Part shown: piece by piece, positions 23,669 through 31,893 of the stretch
Layout: every line of letters starts with the position of its first letter
Position numbering within the stretch: the stretch's first letter is position 1
DNA from: Ancylobacter oerskovii
Lineage (GTDB): Bacteria > Pseudomonadota > Alphaproteobacteria > Rhizobiales > Xanthobacteraceae
Direction of reading: 5' to 3'
Assembly (NCBI RefSeq): GCF_018390555.1
Contig: NZ_JAHBGB010000002.1
Coordinates: 806,001 to 870,000 of the forward strand
DNA: 64,000 nt
The notes under the pieces: model-generated
What the model saw: the letters and a program-made list of their open reading frames with translations, nothing else
What the model was told of the DNA's origin: nothing
Databases searched by the model: none
Position numbers and translations under genes: made by a program

Positions 23669-24585
23669 CCGTTCACCCCGTCGCCCGGCTTCAGCGCGTG
23701 TCCGCGCAGGAATTCCTCCGCCGGCATCGCCTTGCCGCCGGCCTTCTGCACCTCCACCAGCCGCACCGCGCCGGTGCCGCAGGCGATGGTGAGCTGATCG
23801 TCCAGCACCGTGCCGGGCACGCCGGCGCCCTCACCGCGCGTCGAGCGCAGCACCTTCACCCGCGCGCCGTCCAGCTCGAACCAGGCGCCGGGAAAGGGCG
23901 ACAGGCCGCGAATATGATTGTGCACTGCGTCCGCCGGCCGGCTCCAGTCGATGCGGGTCTCGCCCTTGTCGATCTTGGCGGCATAGGTGACGCCGTCTTC
24001 CGGCTGCGGCGTGAAATTCAGCGCCCCGCGCTCCAGCGCCGCCAGCGCCCGGCCCATCAGGTCGGCGCCGATCGCCATCAGCCGGTCGTGCAGCTCGCCG
24101 GCGGTCATGTCGGGGCCGATGGCGACGCGCTCGACGAGGCCGACCGGGCCGGTGTCCAGCCCCGCCTCCATGCGCATCGCCGCCACCCCGGTCTCAGCAT
24201 CCCCCGCCATGATCGCCCGCTGGATCGGCGCCGCGCCGCGCCAGCGCGGCAGCAGCGAGGCGTGCAGGTTGAGGCAGCCGAGCGCCGGCGCGGCTAGGAT
24301 CGCCGGCGGCAGGATGCGGCCATAGGCCACCACCACCGCCACGTCGGCATTATGGGCGGCGAAGGCTTCCGCCGCCGCCTCGCCCTTCAGCGAATGCGGG
24401 TGCAGCACCGGGATGCCGAAGCGCTCGGCGGTGCGGTGCACCGGCGAGGGCACGAGATCGAGCCCGCGCCGCCCCGCCGCCGCCGGCGCGCGGGTATAGG
24501 CCGCGACCACCTCGTGGCCGGCGCCGACGATCTCGACCAGCGTCGGCACCGCGAAATCCGGCGTTCCCATGAAGACGACACGCAT
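23665..24585 (-). CDS. fmt: Methionyl-tRNA formyltransferase
   Basis: A 306-residue Fmt, which formylates initiator Met-tRNA using 10-formyltetrahydrofolate. N-terminal Rossmann domain: [26 protein letters not shown], the catalytic region [21 protein letters not shown] and the [10 protein letters not shown] loop. The C-terminal OB-type tRNA-binding domain begins near residue 205 with [24 protein letters not shown]. The length matches the family. ATG 24585 has GGAGG 5 bases upstream. It is downstream of def (40-base gap) and coupled to the GNAT gene. Confidence 0.96.
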   Translation of the reverse strand: MRVVFMGTPDFAVPTLVEIVGAGHEVVAAYTRAPAAAGRRGLDLVPSPVHRTAERFGIPVLHPHSLKGEAAAEAFAAHNADVAVVVAYGRILPPAILAAPALGCLNLHASLLPRWRGAAPIQRAIMAGDAETGVAAMRMEAGLDTGPVGLVERVAIGPDMTAGELHDRLMAIGADLMGRALAALERGALNFTPQPEDGVTYAAKIDKGETRIDWSRPADAVHNHIRGLSPFPGAWFELDGARVKVLRSTRGEGAGVPGTVLDDQLTIACGTGAVRLVEVQKAGGKAMPAEEFLRGHALKPGDGVNG

Positions 24586-24624
24586 GAGAGCCTCCGCGCC
24601 GGTGAAAGGGGGATGGGAGGCGCG

Positions 24625-25170
24625 TCAGCCGCGCTCGCGCTCCCTGGCGACCTTGGTGAACTTCTTGATCACCCGGTCGCGCTTGAGCTTGGAGATGTGG
24701 TCGATGAACAGCACGCCGTTGAGATGGTCGATCTCGTGCTGCACGCAGGTGGCGAGCAGGCCGTCGGCGTCGATCTCCCGCGTCTCGCCATCGAGGTCCA
24801 TGTAGCGCACCCTGACGCGCGCCGGCCGCTCGACATCCTCGTAATAGTCGGGGATCGACAGGCAGCCTTCCTGATAGACCGACAGCTCCTCGGAGGCGGA
24901 GACGATCTCCGGGTTGATCAGCGCGATCGGGTTCTTCTCGCCCTCCTCGTCGCCGTCCTCCTCCTTCGCGCGGCGCTTGCCGACATCGACGGTGACGATG
25001 CGCTCGGGCACGCCGATCTGCACGGCGGCGAGGCCGATGCCCGGCGCGTCGTACATGGTCTCGAACATGTCGTCGACGAGCGCGCGCACGCGCGCGTCCA
25101 CGCGCACGATCGGGTCGGAGACGAGGCGCAGGCGGGTGTCGGGGATGATGACGAGAGGGCGCACGGACAT
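24625..25170 (-). CDS. def: Peptide deformylase
   Basis: A 181-residue peptide deformylase that removes the N-formyl group from new proteins. All three metal and active-site motifs are present: [10 protein letters not shown] (near 45), EGCLSIPD (Cys near 110) and QHEIDHLNG (HEIDH near 150). Between motif 1 and 2 there is an unusually long acidic/basic insertion ([16 protein letters not shown]) before [10 protein letters not shown]; it is probably a surface loop. First gene of the def-fmt-GNAT operon and divergent from rmuC. Confidence 0.96.
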   Translation of the reverse strand: MSVRPLVIIPDTRLRLVSDPIVRVDARVRALVDDMFETMYDAPGIGLAAVQIGVPERIVTVDVGKRRAKEEDGDEEGEKNPIALINPEIVSASEELSVYQEGCLSIPDYYEDVERPARVRVRYMDLDGETREIDADGLLATCVQHEIDHLNGVLFIDHISKLKRDRVIKKFTKVARERERG

Positions 25171-25270
25171 GCCCGGGAGATAAGCGAGGCGACGCCGCCG
25201 GTCAACGGTCTCGAAACCACGATGTTCTCATTTCGTTCGCAAGCCGGGCGAAATCTGCTAGAAGCGGGGC

Positions 25271-26443
25271 ATGGATCAGCTTCTGTTCGTCCTTGCCGGG
25301 CACGCCGTCACCGTCGCCGAGTTCGCGGCCGGCGCGGCCGCTCTCGCCTTCCTGCTTCTGGTCGCGGTGCTGCTGGCGGTGTCGCGGCAGGCGCGCGCCC
25401 GCGCCTATGAGGCCGAGGAGCAGGCGCGGCGCGCCGAGGAACTGGAGGACCGGCTGATCGAGCTCGCCCGCAACCAGTCGGAAACCGCCGGCCGGGTGCA
25501 GTCGATGGGAGAGACCCTCGCCCATCGCCAGAGCGAGCTCGCCCGCGCGGTCGCCGAGCGGCTCGACGCCACCTCCTACCGCATGGGCGAGAGCCTGGCG
25601 CGCGCCAACGAGGCGACGCACGAGAACCTGATGCGGCTCAACGAGCGGCTGGCGCTGGTCGACCAGGCGCGGGCGAGCCTCGGCGAGCTCTCCGGCCAGG
25701 TGATGAGCCTGCGCGAGACGCTGGCCAACAAGCAGGCCCGCGGCGCCTTCGGCGAAGGCCGGCTGCAGGCGATCATCGCCGATGCGCTCCCGCGCGAGAC
25801 CTTCGCCTTCCAGCACACGCTGGCCAATGGCCGCCGCGCCGATTGCGCCGTCTTCCTGCCCGGCGACGCGCGGCCGCTGCTCATCGATTCGAAGTTTCCG
25901 CTGGAGGCCATCACCGCCTTTCGCGAATCCGCCGCCCCCGAGGCCCGCCGGCAGGCGGAGACCCGGCTCAAGCAGGATGTCGGCAAGCACATCGCCGACA
26001 TTGCCGAGCGCTATCTGGTGGCCGGCGAGACCCAGGACGTCGCGCTGATGTTCGTGCCGTCCGAGTCGGTCTATGCCGACCTGCACGAGCATTTCGACGA
26101 GATCATCCAGCGGGCCTTCCGGGCCCGGGTGGTGCTGGTGTCGCCCTCGCTGCTGATGCTGGCGGTGCAGGTGGTGCAGGCCATCGCCAAGGATGCGCGC
26201 ATGCGCGAGCAGGCCGATCGCATCCGCGCCGAATGCGGGGCGCTGGTGGAGGACGTGAAGCGGCTGCGCGAGCGCGTGGGCAATCTTTCCCGGCATTTCG
26301 CGCAGGCGAGCGAGGATGTCGCCCAGGCGCTGACCTCGGCCGACAAGATCGCCCGCCGCGGCGGGCGCATCGCCCAGCTGGAATTTTCCGATCCGCCAGA
26401 GGCCCCCGGCGCCGGGGCGGAGCTGCGCGGCGCCGCCGAGTAG
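25271..26443 (+). CDS. rmuC: DNA recombination protein RmuC
   Basis: A 390-residue RmuC. An N-terminal membrane anchor (about 15-37, VTVAEFAAGAAALAFLLLVAVLLAV) is followed by a long coiled coil (about 40-140) and the RmuC nuclease-like domain: KQARGAFGEGRLQAIIADALP, GRRADCAVFLPGD, LLIDSKFPLEA, VALMFVPSESVYADL and SPSLLMLAVQVVQ. These include the PD-(D/E)XK-type residues (D...DxK). RmuC limits recombination at inverted repeats, which are abundant in this window, though no link is shown. Divergent from def, as in many relatives. Confidence 0.93.
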   Translation: MDQLLFVLAGHAVTVAEFAAGAAALAFLLLVAVLLAVSRQARARAYEAEEQARRAEELEDRLIELARNQSETAGRVQSMGETLAHRQSELARAVAERLDATSYRMGESLARANEATHENLMRLNERLALVDQARASLGELSGQVMSLRETLANKQARGAFGEGRLQAIIADALPRETFAFQHTLANGRRADCAVFLPGDARPLLIDSKFPLEAITAFRESAAPEARRQAETRLKQDVGKHIADIAERYLVAGETQDVALMFVPSESVYADLHEHFDEIIQRAFRARVVLVSPSLLMLAVQVVQAIAKDARMREQADRIRAECGALVEDVKRLRERVGNLSRHFAQASEDVAQALTSADKIARRGGRIAQLEFSDPPEAPGAGAELRGAAE

Positions 26444-26483
26444 CGCCTGCGGGCGCGGTGCGGCGAAGCATCGCTTTTTTCAA

Positions 26484-26521
26484 CTGTCTAATTCGCAAAA
26501 GCTATCGCCTCTGATAGACAG
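26484..26521 (+). promoter_or_regulatory. Nested inverted repeats upstream of the LysR gene
   Basis: Inner arms CTATC-GCCTCT-GATAG (26502-26517) within outer arms CTGTCTA (26484-26490) and TAGACAG (26515-26521), 33 bases before the GTG start. The placement and spacing fit a LysR-type autoregulatory box. Confidence 0.45.
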
Positions 26522-26553
26522 GTGCTTTCGCCCATTTGCCTGGAAGCCTCCGC

Positions 26554-27453
26554 GTGATCGACCGTTTCGAACTGTTGCTCGCCCTTGCCAAGGAACGCCA
26601 TTTCGGCCGCGCCGCCGAAGCCTGCGGCATCACCCAGCCCACGCTGTCGGCCGGGCTGAAGCAGCTGGAGGAGGCGCTCGGCGTGCGCCTCGTCGAGCGT
26701 GGCTCGCGCTTCATCGGCTTCACGCCGGAGGGCGAGCGGGCCCTCGAATGGTCGCGGCGCATCATCGCCGACACCCGCGCCATGCGCCAGGAGATCGCCA
26801 CCCTGCGCAAAGGCCTGTCCGGCCACATCCGCATCGCCGCCATCCCCACCGCCATGCCGATGCTGAGCGAGCTGACGACGCCGTTCCACCAGAAGCATGC
26901 CGACGTCCGCTTCACCCTCATCTCCGCGAGCTCCAACGAGGTGCTGCGCCTGATCGAGAATCTCGAGGCGGATGCCGGCGTCACCTATCTCGACAACGAC
27001 CCGCTCGGCCGGGTGAAGACGGTGCCGCTCTACAAGGAAACCTATCGTTTCCTCACCTCGGTGAGCGCGCCGCTGGGCGACCGGCAGAAGGTGAGCTGGG
27101 AGGAGATCGGCCGGGTGCCGCTCTGCCTGCTTACCCCCGACATGCAGAACCGCCGCATCGTCGATCGGCAGTTGCGCGAGGCCGGCCAGCTGGCCGAGCC
27201 GATGCTGGAGGCCAACTCGACCATCGCGCTGCTGTCGCATGTGCGCACCGGCCAGTGGTCGAGCGTGGTCGCCAAGGCGCTCGCCGACGTCTTCGCCTTC
27301 CCGAACTCCATCCGCTCGATCCCGATCGGCGAGCCGGAGATCGTGCATCAGATCGGCCTGGTGGCGCTCGACCGCGAGCCGATGACGCCGCTGGTCGCGG
27401 CGCTGATCGCCGAGGCCAAGGCGGTGGCCCCCGACCTCGCCAAGCGCCTCTGA
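26554..27453 (+). CDS. LysR-family regulator, FdsR-like
   Basis: A 299-residue LysR-type regulator: winged helix ([28 protein letters not shown], about 5-40), linker helix and a type 2 periplasmic-binding-like effector domain. Segments such as [40 protein letters not shown] and EPMTPL closely resemble the LysR proteins that precede formate dehydrogenase (fds) operons, from memory of that family. No fds genes follow here; the next gene is a DUF1328 membrane protein. GTG 26554 is chosen because family members begin MID(R/K); upstream TTG 26536 is less likely. Confidence 0.88.
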   Translation: MIDRFELLLALAKERHFGRAAEACGITQPTLSAGLKQLEEALGVRLVERGSRFIGFTPEGERALEWSRRIIADTRAMRQEIATLRKGLSGHIRIAAIPTAMPMLSELTTPFHQKHADVRFTLISASSNEVLRLIENLEADAGVTYLDNDPLGRVKTVPLYKETYRFLTSVSAPLGDRQKVSWEEIGRVPLCLLTPDMQNRRIVDRQLREAGQLAEPMLEANSTIALLSHVRTGQWSSVVAKALADVFAFPNSIRSIPIGEPEIVHQIGLVALDREPMTPLVAALIAEAKAVAPDLAKRL

Positions 27454-27482
27454 GCCGCCGGTCCTCTTTGTAAGCCGGATAC

Positions 27483-27508
27483 GGAACTCCCGAGCCGTCC
27501 CGCCCGTT
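27483..27508 (+). promoter_or_regulatory. EcfG-type promoter of the DUF1328 gene
   Basis: GGAAC (27483-27487), 17-base spacer, CGTT (27505-27508). This matches the alphaproteobacterial general-stress sigma factor consensus and lies 75 bases upstream of the ATG at 27584. Confidence 0.7.
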
Positions 27509-27583
27509 GATGCGGCAGGGCGGCATCATGCCCCCGCATCGGCGAAGGCGGCCCTGCGCCGCCGCACAGCTGGGAGTTCTGCC

Positions 27584-27757
27584 ATGCTCGGATGGGCCCT
27601 TACCTTTCTCGTCATCGCCCTGATCGCCGCCGTGCTCGGCTTCGGCGGCATTGCGGGCACCGCGATCGAGATCGCCAAGATCATCTTCTTTGTCGCGATC
27701 ATCCTTTTCGTCATCTCGGCGGTGCTGGGAATGCTCCGCGGCCGACGCGCGCCCTAG
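27584..27757 (+). CDS. DUF1328 (YtjA-like) small membrane protein
   Basis: A 57-residue protein beginning [22 protein letters not shown] and continuing [20 protein letters not shown]: two transmembrane helices with the fixed GIAG linker of the DUF1328/YtjA family, then a basic tail. Function unknown; such genes are often members of the general stress regulon, which agrees with the EcfG-type promoter upstream and the ecfG gene directly downstream on the other strand. GGGAG lies 7 bases before the ATG. The stop lies in a short GCGCCCTAG direct repeat. Confidence 0.9.
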   Translation: MLGWALTFLVIALIAAVLGFGGIAGTAIEIAKIIFFVAIILFVISAVLGMLRGRRAP

Positions 27758-27783
27758 GCGCCCTAGGCGCCCTGCGGCCGGGC

Positions 27784-27825
27784 AAAGACACCCCGCCTGC
27801 CGGCAGCGGCAGGCGGGGTGTCTTT
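27784..27825. terminator. Bidirectional terminator
   Basis: A perfect 19-bp stem (27784-27802 with 27807-27825), loop GCAG, starting AAAGACACCCC and ending GGGGTGTCTTT. It can serve the DUF1328 gene on the plus strand and ecfG on the minus strand. Confidence 0.9.
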
Positions 27826-27861
27826 CGTCTCACCGCGCGTGACGCAACCGGCACGACGCGC

Positions 27862-27902
27862 GAAGGCCGGCGGGACGCGATCACCGCATCCCGCCGGCCT
27901 TC
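27862..27902. terminator. Second long hairpin downstream of ecfG
   Basis: A 14-bp perfect stem GAAGGCCGGCGGGA / TCCCGCCGGCCTTC with a 13-base loop, 30 bases past the ecfG stop and before the bidirectional terminator. No T tract; it may stabilise the ecfG mRNA end. Confidence 0.5.
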
Positions 27903-27931
27903 GGTGCTGGCGATCTCGTCGGGACGTAGGG

Positions 27932-28486
27932 TCAGAGACGCTCGGTGGAAGGAATCGACACACCCAGCGGCTTCTCGGGAACGAGGTCCTCGGCGGCATC
28001 GAGGGCGAGCAGTTCGCCGAGACGATTGCGGGCACGATTGACCCGGCTCTTGATGGTGCCGACCGCGCATTTGCAGATATCCGCCGCTTCCTCATAGGAA
28101 AAACCGGACGCCCCGACGAGCACCAGCGCCTCGCGCTGGTCGGGCGGCAGCTTGTCCAGCGCCGTGCGGAAATCCTCGAAGTCGAGATGGCTGTTCTGGT
28201 CGGGATTGGTGGTCAGCGTCGCCGCGAAGGCGCCATCGGGATCGGGCACCTCGCGCCGCCGCTTGCGGTATTCCGAGCGGAACAGGTTGCGCAGGATGGT
28301 GAAGAGCCACGCCGACAGGTTGGTGCCGGGGTTGAAGCTCGAAATATTGGCGAAGGCGCGCAGCAGCGTCTCCTGCACGAGATCGTCGGCCCGATCGACG
28401 CTGCCGCTCAGCGAAATGGCGAACGCGCGCAGATTCGGGATTGCGCCGATGATCTCGTCGCGCAGCCCGGGATCGAGGGTGCTCAC
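27932..28486 (-). CDS. ecfG: General stress response ECF sigma factor EcfG
   Basis: A 184-residue ECF sigma factor with region 2 (IPNLRAFAISLSGSVDRADDLVQETLLRAFANI, RNLFRSEYRKRRRE) and region 4 (ALDKLPPDQREALVLVGASGFSYEEAADICKCAVGTIKSRVNRAR). The absence of further domains, the VDRADDLVQETLLRA signature and the neighbouring nepR and phyR identify EcfG, which directs RNA polymerase to GGAAC/CGTT promoters under stress. Its ATG overlaps the nepR stop (ATGA), so both are made from one mRNA, probably from the EcfG-type promoter at 28799-28823 (positive autoregulation). Confidence 0.95.
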   Translation of the reverse strand: MSTLDPGLRDEIIGAIPNLRAFAISLSGSVDRADDLVQETLLRAFANISSFNPGTNLSAWLFTILRNLFRSEYRKRRREVPDPDGAFAATLTTNPDQNSHLDFEDFRTALDKLPPDQREALVLVGASGFSYEEAADICKCAVGTIKSRVNRARNRLGELLALDAAEDLVPEKPLGVSIPSTERL

Positions 28487-28746
28487 GAGCCGGCTCCTCC
28501 CCCCGACTTCTTGCCAGTCTGGCCGGAGGGCTTGTCGAGCTGGGCCAGCAGGTCGAGGAAACGATTGGGCACGCCCTGGCGCACCACATCGTCATACATC
28601 GCACGCAGGTGCTGGCCGATCTTGGCCTGGATGTCGCTATCCAGAGCGCTCGCCGGCGTGCGCGGCGGAGATGCGGCCATGATGTCGCCCCTCGTTTCCC
28701 GCCCCTCATTTTCGTCGTCTGTCGTCATATTATCTTTTCCCGACAT
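28483..28746 (-). CDS. nepR: Anti-sigma factor NepR
   Basis: An 87-residue anti-sigma factor. The conserved core IGQHLRAMYDDVVRQGVPNRF (about 43-63) plus LDLLAQL forms the two NepR helices that clamp EcfG; the flanks are disordered and polar. In the partner-switch model, phosphorylated PhyR binds NepR and frees EcfG. ATG 28746 is used; an in-frame ATG at 28728 would give an 81-residue form. The stop overlaps the ecfG start. Confidence 0.93.
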   Translation of the reverse strand: MSGKDNMTTDDENEGRETRGDIMAASPPRTPASALDSDIQAKIGQHLRAMYDDVVRQGVPNRFLDLLAQLDKPSGQTGKKSGGGAGS

Positions 28747-28798
28747 CGAGCCTCCAACACCGTCTGGACAGGAGCCTCCGTCGCTTCATGCCGGCGAT

Positions 28799-28823
28799 AA
28801 CCGGCGAACGGCGAGGGAGTTCC
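28799..28823 (-). promoter_or_regulatory. EcfG-type promoter of nepR-ecfG
   Basis: On the minus strand GGAAC (28823-28819), 16-base spacer, GGTT (28802-28799). One mismatch in the -10 element from the CGTT consensus; 53 bases upstream of the nepR ATG. Confidence 0.65.
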
Positions 28824-28861
28824 AGCATTCGCGAAAAATTTGAAAGAATGTTGAGCAACCC

Positions 28862-28886
28862 GGAACCTTGACCCGCCTCGAGCGTT
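28862..28886 (+). promoter_or_regulatory. EcfG-type promoter of phyR
   Basis: GGAAC (28862-28866), 16-base spacer, CGTT (28883-28886): a full consensus match 42 bases upstream of the phyR start. Confidence 0.8.
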
Positions 28887-28927
28887 GACGTTCGCTTGGC
28901 TGAATGCATTTCCCGGAGAGACGCGTT

Positions 28928-29731
28928 GTGAGCACCTCACAGATCGTTGCGCAGCATTTGCCCTTCCTGCGCCGCTATGCCCGCGCGCTGAGCGGCAGCC
29001 AGACCGCTGGCGACGCCTATGTCACGGCCCTTTTGGAGACGCTGATCGCCGAACCCGGCGTTCTCGACAATCCGGCGGGACCGCGCATCGCGCTCTACCA
29101 GCTCCTTACCCGCCTGTGGAACTCGGTCACGCTGAACGGCCGTGCCGAGCCCGGGCCGCCGCCCATCAAGGGAGAGCAGCGCCTCAGCCACATAACGCCG
29201 CCGGTCCGCCAGGCGTTCCTTCTGGTCTCGCTGGAAGGCTTCACCGAGGAAGAAGCGGCGGCGGTGCTCGATATCGACGTGGCCACGCTGCGCAATCTCG
29301 TCGAGGAGGCGGGGCGCGAGCTGGCGGCCGAGATCGCCACCGATGTCCTCATCATCGAGGACGAGCCCTTCATCGCCCTCGATCTCGAGGGGCTGGTGGA
29401 GAGCCTCGGCCACCGCGTGACCGGCATCGCCCGCACCCATTCGGAGGCGGTCAGCCTCGCCCGCCGCAAGCCGCCGGGGCTGGTGCTCGCCGACATCCAG
29501 CTCGCCGACGGCAGCTCCGGGCTCGAGGCGGTGAACGAGCTGATCGAGAATGTCGAGGTGCCGGTGATCTTCATCACCGCCTATCCCGAGCGCTTCCTCA
29601 CCGGCATCCGCCCGGAACCGGCCTTCCTGATCGCCAAGCCCTTCCAGCCGTCGATGGTCGCCGCCGTCATCAGCCAGGCCCTCTTCTTCGAGCGCAAGGC
29701 GCGGCCGCGGGAGCAGCGCGCTACCGCCTGA
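28928..29731 (+). CDS. phyR: Anti-anti-sigma response regulator PhyR
   Basis: A 267-residue protein with the PhyR layout: an N-terminal sigma-like domain (residues 1 to about 130, including HLPFLRRYARALSGSQTAGDAYV and VRQAFLLVSLEGFTEEEAAAVLDIDVATLRNLV) and a C-terminal receiver (about 137-255) with IIEDEPFIA, phospho-acceptor Asp189 in LVLADIQLADG, and IAKPF. Phosphorylation exposes the sigma-like domain, which sequesters NepR. GTG 28928 is preferred over ATG 28904 because it gives the usual length and has GGAGAGA upstream. It is followed 8 bases later by its likely kinase. Confidence 0.95.
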   Translation: MSTSQIVAQHLPFLRRYARALSGSQTAGDAYVTALLETLIAEPGVLDNPAGPRIALYQLLTRLWNSVTLNGRAEPGPPPIKGEQRLSHITPPVRQAFLLVSLEGFTEEEAAAVLDIDVATLRNLVEEAGRELAAEIATDVLIIEDEPFIALDLEGLVESLGHRVTGIARTHSEAVSLARRKPPGLVLADIQLADGSSGLEAVNELIENVEVPVIFITAYPERFLTGIRPEPAFLIAKPFQPSMVAAVISQALFFERKARPREQRATA

Positions 29732-29739
29732 GCTGAGGC

Positions 29740-31065
29740 ATGCCGTTCATCGATTTCAACCTTGTGGACGACATGGCGCGCGTCGTCAGCGTCGTGTCGT
29801 CCTTCGCCATGACGCTCGCGCTGGTGCGGCTGCTTTATCTGCGCCGCGACATGTCGCTGCGCCTGCGCTTCCTCGTCTTCCTGCTCGCCGCGCTGATGCT
29901 CACCGTCGGCATGCTGTCGCTGGCGGCGGCGATCGATTACGAGGGCGTGGCCGCCTGGGTGCAGACCACCATCCGCTTCGGGCTGGCGATGCTGAACGTG
30001 GTCGGCGCGGTGGCGCTGTGGACCAATCTCAAGGCGCTGGTCTCCCTGCCCTCGCCCGTCTATGTGGCGAGCGAGCAGCGGCGTCTCGCGCTGGAGCTGG
30101 CCACCGCGCTGCAACGCTACGAGATGGCGCTGCGCGGCTCCAACGTGTCGATCTTCACGCAGGACCGGGAGCTCCGCTACACCTCCATCAGCAAGCCGCT
30201 GTTCGGCTTCCCGGTCGAGCAGGTGCTGGGCGCCAGCGATGCCGAACTGCTCGGCGAGATGCGCGCGCGCTCCCTGGTCCTGCTGAAGCGGGAGGCCCTC
30301 GCCAGCAACGAGCCGCGCAAGGGCGAGGTGGAGGTCGAGGAGTCCGGCACGCAGATGTGGTACGACGTCCACATCGAGCCGCTGCGCGACCTGTCGGGCA
30401 CGACGGTGGGGCTCACCGGCGCCGCGGTCGACATCACCGAGCGCAAGGAGAACGAGCGGCACCTGCGCCTGCTGATGCGCGAGCTGACGCACCGCTCCAA
30501 GAACCTGCTCGCCGTCATCCAGGCGATGGCGCGGCAGACCGCCCGCCACGCTGCCACCATCGACCATTTCGTCGAGCAGTTCAGCGCCCGCCTGCAGGCG
30601 CTGTCGCGCTCGCACGACCTCCTGGTGCAGGAAAGCTGGCACGGCGCCTCGCTGCACGACATGGTCCGCTCGCAGCTCGGCCATCATCTCGACCCGGACA
30701 GCAACCGCATCTCCATCGCCGGCCCCGAATTGTTCCTCAAGCCGGAAGCGGCGCAGAACATCGGGCTCGCCCTGCACGAGCTCTCCACCAATGCGGTGAA
30801 GTACGGCGCCCTTTCGGTGCCGGCCGGCAAGGTGGCGATCCATTGGGCCAGGCGCCAGCCCGAGGCGGGCGGCGGCTTCGAGCTCAGCTGGAAGGAAAGC
30901 GGCGGCCCGCCGGTCAAGCCGCCGACCGCCCGCGGCTTCGGCTCGCTGGTGATCGAGCGCAATCTCGCCCGTGGCCTCGACGGCGAGGTCGAGCTCGCCT
31001 TCAACCCGGACGGGCTGGCCTGCCACGTCTCGGTTCCCGAGCACCATCTTTCGCTGCCTCGCTGA
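29740..31065 (+). CDS. HWE/HisKA_2-family sensor kinase, probable PhyR kinase
   Basis: A 441-residue sensor kinase. About three membrane helices at the N-terminus (for example VVSVVSSFAMTLALVRLLYL, FLVFLLAALMLTVGMLSLAAA, FGLAMLNVVGAVALW) with little periplasmic loop, then a PAS domain (about 125-240), then a HisKA_2/HWE kinase core. The H-box is ELTHRSKNLLAV with His251 (HRxxN) and the ATPase has LALHELSTNAVKYGAL. This kinase class phosphorylates PhyR in other species (PhyK and Pak kinases), and the gene sits 8 bases downstream of phyR, so it is the probable PhyR kinase. The signal it senses is unknown. Confidence 0.88.
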   Translation: MPFIDFNLVDDMARVVSVVSSFAMTLALVRLLYLRRDMSLRLRFLVFLLAALMLTVGMLSLAAAIDYEGVAAWVQTTIRFGLAMLNVVGAVALWTNLKALVSLPSPVYVASEQRRLALELATALQRYEMALRGSNVSIFTQDRELRYTSISKPLFGFPVEQVLGASDAELLGEMRARSLVLLKREALASNEPRKGEVEVEESGTQMWYDVHIEPLRDLSGTTVGLTGAAVDITERKENERHLRLLMRELTHRSKNLLAVIQAMARQTARHAATIDHFVEQFSARLQALSRSHDLLVQESWHGASLHDMVRSQLGHHLDPDSNRISIAGPELFLKPEAAQNIGLALHELSTNAVKYGALSVPAGKVAIHWARRQPEAGGGFELSWKESGGPPVKPPTARGFGSLVIERNLARGLDGEVELAFNPDGLACHVSVPEHHLSLPR

Positions 31066-31097
31066 TTCGCGGCGGGAACCACTTCCTTAGCTGTGCG

Positions 31098-31105
31098 TTA
31101 ACCAT
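31098..31105. promoter_or_regulatory. CtrA-like half site TTAACCAT
   Basis: TTAACCAT matches the CtrA half-site consensus and lies 136 bases upstream of the small gene at 31241. A single short match, so weak evidence. Confidence 0.2.
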
Positions 31106-31240
31106 GCAGCCGCGACGCCGGTGGCACGGCAGGCCATGCGTCGGCGGCATTCGCTCAACGCTCGTGGGACTTCCCGACGAGGACGCGACGCGCGCCCTCG
31201 CGCGACGCCCGTCACGCGCCTTCGCCGGAGGGTTCGAGAC

Positions 31241-31768
31241 ATGATCAGCCGCCACGTTCCAGGCCCCGCCGCTTCGGGCGCCGCCGCAAGGGCCGGCATC
31301 GCCGGGACCGCCTTCATCTTCGGCGCCGCGCTCGGCCTGGCGGCCGCGCTGCCGCTCGCCGCGCTGGCCTTCACGCCCGAGCGCATGCCCGCGCCGATGC
31401 CGCGGGCCATCGAGGCTCCGGCGATCACCCAGTCGCCGATGGTGAACCGCACCGCCAAGGGCCCCCGGCTCGACCTCTCCGCTCCGGCAGCCGCTCGCGT
31501 GGCGCCCTCACCGGCCCAGACCCAAGAACCCGGCTTCGCACCCGGCCTCGCACCCGACCCCGCCCGCGAACCCGCCTTGGCGCGGGACGTGCCGCCGGTC
31601 CCGCAGCCCGCGCTCGACATGAAGGCGCCGGCCGCCCCGCGGGCGCCCGCCGGCGCCGCCCCCGGCCCCATGCCGCGCGGCTGCCTGTCCGCCCTCGGCG
31701 GCATCCGGCCGAACATCCCGACCGAGAATCTCACCGTCTGCATGGCCGATATCTCGACAATCGATTGA
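31241..31768 (+). CDS. Proline/alanine-rich exported protein of unknown function
   Basis: A 175-residue protein with a hydrophobic N-terminal segment (about 20-42, GIAGTAFIFGAALGLAAALPLAALA) that is a signal peptide or anchor. A long low-complexity Pro/Ala region (about 50-140) follows, then a short C-terminal motif GCLSALGGIRPNIPTENLTVCMADISTID with two Cys. The C-terminal block is the only part likely to fold. GGAGG lies 8 bases before ATG 31241. No family recognised. It follows the PhyR kinase gene by 175 bases and may have its own promoter. Confidence 0.65.
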   Translation: MISRHVPGPAASGAAARAGIAGTAFIFGAALGLAAALPLAALAFTPERMPAPMPRAIEAPAITQSPMVNRTAKGPRLDLSAPAAARVAPSPAQTQEPGFAPGLAPDPAREPALARDVPPVPQPALDMKAPAAPRAPAGAAPGPMPRGCLSALGGIRPNIPTENLTVCMADISTID

Positions 31769-31808
31769 GCGAAAAAGTATTATCGCACCTGTAGTTAGTA
31801 AAAACTTC

Positions 31809-31833
31809 GGAACCGAATTGTATCGACCCGGTT
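31809..31833 (+). promoter_or_regulatory. EcfG-type promoter of the PRC-barrel gene
   Basis: GGAAC (31809-31813), 16-base spacer, GGTT (31830-31833); same variant -10 as the nepR promoter. It lies 60 bases upstream of the ATG at 31894. Confidence 0.6.
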
Positions 31834-31893
31834 ATATGTCCAGACGGTCGCAGGACCGCAGCAATATCGGATTGATATATTGACGGGAGTACG

